A stretch of 6,421 nucleotides of DNA from Variovorax sp. (GTDB lineage Bacteria > Pseudomonadota > Gammaproteobacteria > Burkholderiales > Burkholderiaceae_C), in assembly GCA_028292835.1 (NCBI GenBank), contig JAQGLP010000128.1, positions 1 to 6,421 on the forward strand, read 5' to 3'. Shown here piece by piece: positions 1 through 6,421 of this stretch. The translations under genes were made by a program, and so were the position numbers. Position 1 is the first letter of the stretch; each line of letters opens with the position of its first letter. The notes beneath the pieces were generated by a model. The model was not told the DNA's origin. It saw nothing but the letters and a program-made list of their open reading frames with translations, and ran no database searches.

Positions 1-570
1 GGCATCGGCGATGCGCCTGGCCGCGTCTTCCAGCACCGACGGATAGCTTCGGGGCGCCAGCGGAAAGCGGTGCTCGTGGTAGCGCAGCGCCAGGCTGCCG
101 GCCTCGGGTTCGAACGCCAGCGTCAGCTCGCCGCGCGCCAGCACGTCGCCGTAGTGGTCGCCCAGCACCGGGAGCAGCACCTTGCCGGTCATCTCTTCGT
201 TGAGAGGCTGCCAGTCGATGTCGAAGTGCCGCGCGTAGGGCGAGGCCGGGCCGTTTTCCAGCACGTCCATCCACCAGGCGTTGTCGGCGCCGAGCACGCC
301 CATGTGGTTGGGCACCAGGTCCAGCAACTGGCCCATGCCGTGCTCGCGCAGCGCCATGCTGAAGCGCTCGAAGCCGGCGCGCCCGCCGAGCTCGGGGTTG
401 ATCTCGTCGTGCGCCACCACGTCGTAGCCGTGCGTGCTGCCGGGGCGCGCGCGCTGGATCGGCGAGCAGTAGACATGGCTCACGCCCAGCCGCGCCAGGT
501 AGGGCAGCACGGCCACCGCGTCGTCGAAGCCAAAGCCCTTGTGGAACTGCAGGCGGTAGGTGGCGCGCGG
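1..570 (-). other. treY: TreY module of the fusion (N-terminal part of malto-oligosyltrehalose synthase)
   Basis: Residues 758-947 of the fused protein carry the standard TreY opening: PRATYRLQFHKGFGFDDA (758-775), the LPYLARLGVSHVYCSPI strand-helix segment (779-795), STHGYDVVAHDEINPELGG (802-820), and the region I equivalent LLDLVPNHMG (839-848) followed by NAWWMDVLENG (854-864) and HFDIDW (872-877). TreY enzymes are usually about 700-900 residues, so roughly three quarters lies beyond base 1, including GH13 regions II-IV. Identity is secure from these motifs, but whether the catalytic half is intact cannot be judged here. Confidence 0.92.
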
Positions 571-2841
571 CACCGGGGTGGGCCGGGCGCCACTGGACAA
601 TGACGCGAGCGGGCCGGCCCGAGGGCGCACCGCCGACAGCGCGCGGCCCAGCCTCGCGAAACGTCCGTCGCCGGCGATCCCGTCCAGGTCCAGCGGCAGT
701 TTGCGGCGCCAGTTGGGATGGGCGTCGGTGGTGCCCGGCATGTTGGCCTGCTCGACGACGCCCAGCACGTCCTCGAGCTGCACCATCATGACCTGACTCG
801 GTGCGCCGGCCAGGAAGACATGGATCGCCTCGACCACCGAGGGCGACAGCGCGGCCGCACCGCATGCTTCGACCACGGCGTCAGACGTGAGCAGCCCGGC
901 GTCCTGCACGGCAAGCAGCAGGCGCACGCGCTCCTGGGCGCGGTCGAGCAACTGCTTCTCGAACACCCGCCGGTCGGGGAACAGCCCCAGCCGCAGGCGC
1001 AGCCGGAGATCGTGCCCGGACCACCAGCCGGCCAGCGTGGCGAGGTCGTGCGTGCTGACGGCCACCAGCGCATCGCGCGGATAGGCCTCGCGCGGCTTGA
1101 AGGCGTCGGCCGCGTCGCGCTCGAAGTACAGCAGCCGGTACGACAGCACCTCGAAGCGCGCCAGTGCCGCACGCATCTCGTCGGCCACCGTGCCCAGATC
1201 CTCGCCGATGACCATGCAGCGATTGCGCCGGCTCTCCAGCGCGACGATCGCCAGCATCTCGTCCAGGGCGTAATGCGCATAGGCGCCGTTGCGGGCATCG
1301 TGACCGGGCGGAATCCAGAACAGCCGCATCAGCCCCATCACGTGGTCGCTGCGCAGCGCGCCGGCGCCGCGCATGCAGGCACGCAGCGTCTCGATGAAAA
1401 GGCGGTACTGGCTCGCGCGCAGGCGGTCCGGCCGCAGCGGCGGCAGGCCCCAGCCCTGTCCGTTCGGGTTGAACTCGTCGGGCGGCGCACCGATGCCGAC
1501 CCCTGGCGCGAAGTCGTCCTGCCCGCTCCACGCATCGGAGCCGGCGCGATCGACCGACACGGCCAGGTCCAGGTAGAGCCCGACCGCCAGGCCGAGCGTC
1601 CGGCAGCGGTCGCCCGCGCGTGCGAGCTGGCGTGACGCCTGCCATTGCAGGTACTGGTGGTATTGAATGCGCGCGGCGTGCTCGCGCGCGAATTGCGCGA
1701 CCGCGGGCCCCTCCGGATCGCGGTACGCCTCGGGCCAGACCGGCCAGCCCCACACCGCCCCATCCGCCGCGTGGAACGACGCCTGCAGCGCCTCGAAAAG
1801 CGCATGACGGCGCAGCGGTTCGCCGCGCTCGGCCACGAATTCGATGAACTCCCGCCCACGGGCATCGCGCGGGTGCGCGCCTTCGTCGGACAAATGCCGC
1901 ATGCGGAAGTGCGCGTACAGCATTTCGAGCACTTCGAGCTTGAGTGCCGCGACGGCCTGGTAGTCCACCAGCGCAGCCTCGCGCACGGCGGCCAGGCGCG
2001 CCTGAAACTCGGGCGAGCGCACGCGCTGCCGGGCCGGCTCGCAGTCACGGAAATCCTCGACCGCCTCGACGTCGATGTAGAGCACGTTGAGCTGCAGGCG
2101 CGACGACGGGCTGTACGGGCTGGCGTGCGCCGGGTTGTGGGTGAAGAGCGCATGCAGCGGGTTGAGGCCGACGATGCCGGCGCCCTGTTGCGCGGCCTGC
2201 TCGACGAACTGCGCCAGGTCGCTGAAATCGCCAATGCCCCAGTTGTGCTGCGAGCGCAGGGCGTAGAGCTGTACGGCCGGACCCCAGACCCGGCCGCCGG
2301 CCTGCAGGGCATCGGGCCGGTGGCAGTGCGCCGGCGCGCTGACGACCAGGGTGTCGCCGGGCAATCCCTCGACTCGCAGGCGGTGGTAGCCGGCCGGCAG
2401 CGCGACATCGACTTCGAGCCGGCGCTCGACGTGGGCGATGCCGCCGAGTTCGATGCGTGCCGTCTCGGGCAGGGCGTGCGTCGCCAGCGTGGCGTCATGC
2501 CGGGCGCCGCCCTCCTCCTGCAGCTGCCAGCGCAGTTGCGTCCACGACGCCGGCAGCCGCAGGCGCACCGACCAGCCCGCCTGCCCTTCGCCGATGGCGA
2601 TGACCGGGGGCAGCGCCTCGCGCCAGGCGGCGGCTTGCAGCGCATGCAGCGCGTCGGCCGGTGCAACTGGCGCCTGCGGGCCGTCCGACGGCGGGCCGAA
2701 TTCAGCCGCCAGCGCGGCCAGGGCTTCGCGTGCGACCTCGTGGCGTGCCCCCCAGATGTCGTGGTAATGGGTGGCGATGCCGAGCTGCGCGCACAGGCGC
2801 GCCAGGGCCTCGGCGGCGCCGTCGTGGGCTTCAGCCGACAT
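1..2841 (-). CDS. malQ-treY: Bifunctional 4-alpha-glucanotransferase / malto-oligosyltrehalose synthase (MalQ-TreY fusion), 3'-partial
   Basis: One unbroken frame of 947 codons runs from the ATG at 2841 to the window edge; I checked every codon and found no stop. The first ~735 residues are a full-length MalQ (GH77), which moves maltodextrin units between chains. After a 22-residue linker, residue 758 begins a typical TreY (GH13), which converts the reducing-end linkage of a maltodextrin to alpha,alpha-1,1. The window ends 190 residues into TreY, before its catalytic nucleophile and acid/base. The start is well supported: AGGAG lies 7 bases upstream and the treZ stop overlaps by 11 bases. I recall that a family model exists for such fusions (PRK14507), so the architecture is known. 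Alternatives are an internal GTG start giving separate TreY as well, or a stop lost through sequence error, which looks unlikely since both halves share a frame with no sign of decay. Confidence 0.92.
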   Translation of the reverse strand, partial: MSAEAHDGAAEALARLCAQLGIATHYHDIWGARHEVAREALAALAAEFGPPSDGPQAPVAPADALHALQAAAWREALPPVIAIGEGQAGWSVRLRLPASWTQLRWQLQEEGGARHDATLATHALPETARIELGGIAHVERRLEVDVALPAGYHRLRVEGLPGDTLVVSAPAHCHRPDALQAGGRVWGPAVQLYALRSQHNWGIGDFSDLAQFVEQAAQQGAGIVGLNPLHALFTHNPAHASPYSPSSRLQLNVLYIDVEAVEDFRDCEPARQRVRSPEFQARLAAVREAALVDYQAVAALKLEVLEMLYAHFRMRHLSDEGAHPRDARGREFIEFVAERGEPLRRHALFEALQASFHAADGAVWGWPVWPEAYRDPEGPAVAQFAREHAARIQYHQYLQWQASRQLARAGDRCRTLGLAVGLYLDLAVSVDRAGSDAWSGQDDFAPGVGIGAPPDEFNPNGQGWGLPPLRPDRLRASQYRLFIETLRACMRGAGALRSDHVMGLMRLFWIPPGHDARNGAYAHYALDEMLAIVALESRRNRCMVIGEDLGTVADEMRAALARFEVLSYRLLYFERDAADAFKPREAYPRDALVAVSTHDLATLAGWWSGHDLRLRLRLGLFPDRRVFEKQLLDRAQERVRLLLAVQDAGLLTSDAVVEACGAAALSPSVVEAIHVFLAGAPSQVMMVQLEDVLGVVEQANMPGTTDAHPNWRRKLPLDLDGIAGDGRFARLGRALSAVRPRAGPLASLSSGARPTPVPRATYRLQFHKGFGFDDAVAVLPYLARLGVSHVYCSPIQRARPGSTHGYDVVAHDEINPELGGRAGFERFSMALREHGMGQLLDLVPNHMGVLGADNAWWMDVLENGPASPYARHFDIDWQPLNEEMTGKVLLPVLGDHYGDVLARGELTLAFEPEAGSLALRYHEHRFPLAPRSYPSVLEDAARRIADA
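571..636 (-). other. Interdomain linker between MalQ and TreY modules
   Basis: Residues 736-757 join the end of MalQ to the start of TreY. The segment is rich in Ala, Arg, Pro, Ser and Gly and has no recognisable fold, as expected for a flexible tether. Two GTG codons lie in frame here, at 628-630 and 571-573. The second sits directly before PRATYRLQ, where a stand-alone TreY would begin. Neither has a purine-rich ribosome binding site just upstream. Confidence 0.7.
637..2841 (-). other. malQ: MalQ module of the fusion (GH77 amylomaltase), complete
   Basis: These are residues 1-735 of the fused protein. Residues 1 to about 185 form the N-terminal extension seen in proteobacterial MalQ, with a helical start (EALARLCAQLGI at 10-21) and a beta-rich part. 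The GH77 core starts near 186 with WGPAVQLYALRS and HNWGIGDF (199-206); SPYSPSSR is at 241-248. Catalytic residues are nucleophile D499 in RSDHVMG, acid/base E547 in VIGEDLGT, and transition-state stabiliser D599 in VSTHDLAT. Their spacing (48 and 52 residues) matches the D448/E496/D548 that I recall for E. coli MalQ. The C-terminal signature NMPGTTDAHPNWRRKL (700-715) is where a free-standing MalQ would be close to its end. The module therefore looks complete and active. Confidence 0.93.
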
Positions 2842-4671
2842 CGTTCGTCTCCTGCAGGGTAAAGCGCACCGCGCCCGGCGCGAGGTGCAGCATGGCGCCA
2901 TCGGCCGTAACGCCGACCTCGTACACCGTCCGGCCGGGCGGCGGCTTCATGCCGGACAGCGGATCGCGGCCGAAATGGGCCAGCAGGTGCAGGCGCGCGG
3001 CCGCTTCGCCGCCCAGGGGCCACTCGACCCGCAGCGCCTCGCCTTCGCGCCAGAAGCGCCCGGCCCCGCGCTGGGCCGCCAGGCGCGGCACCAGCCAGCG
3101 GCGCCGCAGCGCCAGCAGCTCCCGCGTGGTGGCCAGCCGCTCGCGGTGCGGGCTTTCGCAGCGTTCTTCCCAGCGCAACTGGGAGGCGCGGAAGGTGCTC
3201 TCGGCGTTCGGATCGGGAATGCGTTCGCGCGCCGCCTGGTCGGCAAAGGCGGCGAAGCGGGAAAACTCGCCGCGTCGCCCCTGCGAGACCGCCGCGGCGA
3301 GCGCCGGCTCGAAGTCGCAGAAGTAAAGGAAGGGTGTCGAGGCGGCGAACTCCTCGCCCATGAAGAACATCGGGACATGGGGCGACAGCAGCAGGCAGGC
3401 CTGGGCGGCCCGCAGCAGCACCGGATCGGCGAGCGCATGGATGCGCTCGCCGAAGGCACGGTTGCCGACTTGGTCGTGCGTCTGCAGGAAGGACACGAAG
3501 GCGGCCAGCGGCAGGTGCGTGCTCGGCTCGCCCCGGGCCTCGCCCGCGCGAAAACGCGAAGGCTCGCCCTGGTAGACGAAACCCTCGGCCAGCGCCCGGC
3601 CGAAGCGGTCCACGGGTGCGTCGGCGTAGTCGGCGTAGTAGCCGTCGGTCTCGCCGGTGGCCAGCACATGGGCCGCGTGGTGCAGGTCGTCGTTCCACTG
3701 GGCCGTCGCCACGAGCGGCGCGCCGTCGGGGCCGCGTGCCAAGCAGCCGGCTTGGTTCAGTTCGTTTTCCAGCACCACGTGGACGGCGCGGTGCCGCCCC
3801 GGTCCGGCATGGAGCGCGGCGCAGATCTCGCGCACGATGTCGGGCTGCGTATCGTCGCGGATGGCATGGACGGCGTCCATGCGCAGGCCGTCGAAGTGGA
3901 ATTCCTCGATCCAGTAAAGCGCGTTGTGCACGAAGAAGTCGCGCACGGTGCGCGACCGCGCCGCGTCGTAGTTGATCGCCGGGCCCCACGGCGTGGCGTG
4001 GAGCGGGTTGAAGAACTGCGTGCAGTAGGCATGCAGGTAGTTGCCTTCGGGACCGAAATGGTTGTAGACCACGTCGAGCAGCACCATCAGCCCGAGCGCA
4101 TGCGCGGCGTCGATCAGCGCCTTCAGGTCGTCGGGCGTGCCGTAGCTGGCGTCGGGCGCGAACGGCAACACGCCGTCGTAGCCCCAGTTGCGCTGCCCGG
4201 GAAAGTCCGCGAGCGGCATCAGCTCGATCGCCGTGATGCCGAGCTCCGCCAGCTCGGGCAACCGCTCGCGCGCGGCAGCGAAGCTGCCCTCGGGCGTGAA
4301 TGTGCCGACGTGCAGTTCGTAGACCACCGCCTCGTGCCACGGGCGGCCGTGCCAGCCGCCGTCGCGCCAGCGGTAGGTTCGCGGGTCGACCACCTGGCTT
4401 GGGCCGTGCACGTCGTCGGGGTTGCAGCGCGACGCCGGGTCGGGCACGCGCAGACCGTCGGGCAGGCGGTAGCGGTAGCGCTCGCCCGCGCGCGCATCGG
4501 CCAGTTCGAGCAGGTGCCAACCCTCGGCCGTGCGCGCCATCTCATGGCTCGCGGGCGCGGCGTCCGTGCCGCGTTCGAGCCAGACGCGCTCCGCGTCCGG
4601 CGCCCAGAAAGCGAAGCGCACGCCACCTCCTTCGATGACAGTGGCCCCGAACGGCATTGCATGCAAACTTT

Positions 4672-4675
<4 letters not shown>
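2831..4675 (-). CDS. treZ: Malto-oligosyltrehalose trehalohydrolase TreZ (GH13), complete
   Basis: TreZ hydrolyses the alpha-1,4 bond next to the trehalose end of maltooligosyltrehalose, releasing free trehalose in the cytoplasm; it acts directly after TreY. The 614-residue length fits the family (about 580-620). An N-terminal E-set/CBM48-like domain occupies about residues 8-100 (FAFWAPDAERVW at 21-32). The barrel follows: YELHVGTFTPEGSF at 119-132, region I DVVYNHFGPEGNYLH at 201-215, region II FDGLRMD with nucleophile D267, region III LENELNQ with acid/base E303, region IV QTHDQVGNR with D401, then MFFMGEEF at 446-453 and a C-terminal beta domain. The start at 4675 was chosen because it forms an ATGA overlap with the glgX stop and the family-like sequence begins within a few residues. 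No good Shine-Dalgarno precedes it; a second in-frame ATG at 4657 is possible but also lacks one. The 3' end overlaps the next gene by 11 bases. Confidence 0.95.
2849..2853 (-). promoter_or_regulatory. Ribosome binding site of malQ-treY
   Basis: Read on the minus strand this is AGGAG, followed by seven bases (ACGAACG) and the ATG at 2841. It lies inside the last codons of treZ. It fixes the start of the fusion gene and suggests efficient independent initiation as well as possible coupling to treZ translation. Confidence 0.8.
3864..3882. repeat. Perfect 8-bp inverted repeat with 3-base loop inside treZ
   Basis: The arms GCATGGAC and GTCCATGC are exact reverse complements separated by GGC. In treZ they cover the codons for R-M-D-A-V-H-A around nucleophile D267. 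The simplest explanation is coincidence of the conserved codons in GC-rich DNA; no regulatory role is shown. Confidence 0.5.

Positions 4676-6421
<1,746 letters not shown>

Noticed and set aside
1..1300. Possible frameshift or pseudogene explanation for the MalQ-TreY joining
   Set aside because: Both modules are in the same frame, with conserved motifs intact up to the boundary and no sign of decay, so a genuine fusion is the simpler reading.
1645..2862. Plus-strand open frame of 405 codons opposite malQ
   Set aside because: It is codon-for-codon antisense to MalQ, so few stops are expected in such DNA. No recognisable domain, and no independent evidence of a gene.
1338..4520. Minus-strand open frame of 1060 codons in an alternative frame
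   Set aside because: It overlaps treZ and malQ-treY out of frame and has an Arg/Ala/Pro-rich shadow composition, while the true frames carry full enzyme motifs.

Overview
The window is a densely packed piece of a glycogen/maltodextrin-to-trehalose operon. All of it is read from the minus strand, so transcription runs from base 6421 towards base 1. The DNA is very GC-rich with strong G/C preference at third codon positions. Gene content, gene order and protein style suggest a betaproteobacterium of the Burkholderiales, possibly Comamonadaceae such as Variovorax or Acidovorax. The organism is inferred from recognition, not from a search.

Layout in transcription order: (1) glgX, a glycogen debranching enzyme of family GH13, whose 5' end lies beyond base 6421; (2) treZ, malto-oligosyltrehalose trehalohydrolase, complete, starting at 4675 inside the glgX stop (ATGA overlap) and ending at 2831; (3) one continuous frame from 2841 to base 1 that encodes a complete 4-alpha-glucanotransferase (MalQ, GH77) joined to the first ~190 residues of malto-oligosyltrehalose synthase (TreY, GH13). 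I translated this third frame codon by codon and found no stop, so MalQ and TreY appear to be one bifunctional polypeptide; the rest of TreY lies beyond base 1. No intergenic stretch exceeds a few bases. I saw no RNA gene, mobile element, CRISPR array, promoter or terminator.

How the genes work together (established TreY/TreZ pathway): GlgX cuts alpha-1,6 branches to release linear maltodextrins. MalQ disproportionates short ones into longer chains. TreY turns the reducing-end alpha-1,4 bond into an alpha,alpha-1,1 bond. TreZ then cuts off trehalose, leaving a shortened dextrin that MalQ can rebuild. The window therefore holds a full route from glycogen branches to trehalose, usually linked to osmotic, desiccation or stationary-phase stress. 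The most notable features are the MalQ-TreY fusion and the overlapping, probably translationally coupled gene junctions. The chemistry is known; I see no sign of an undescribed system.
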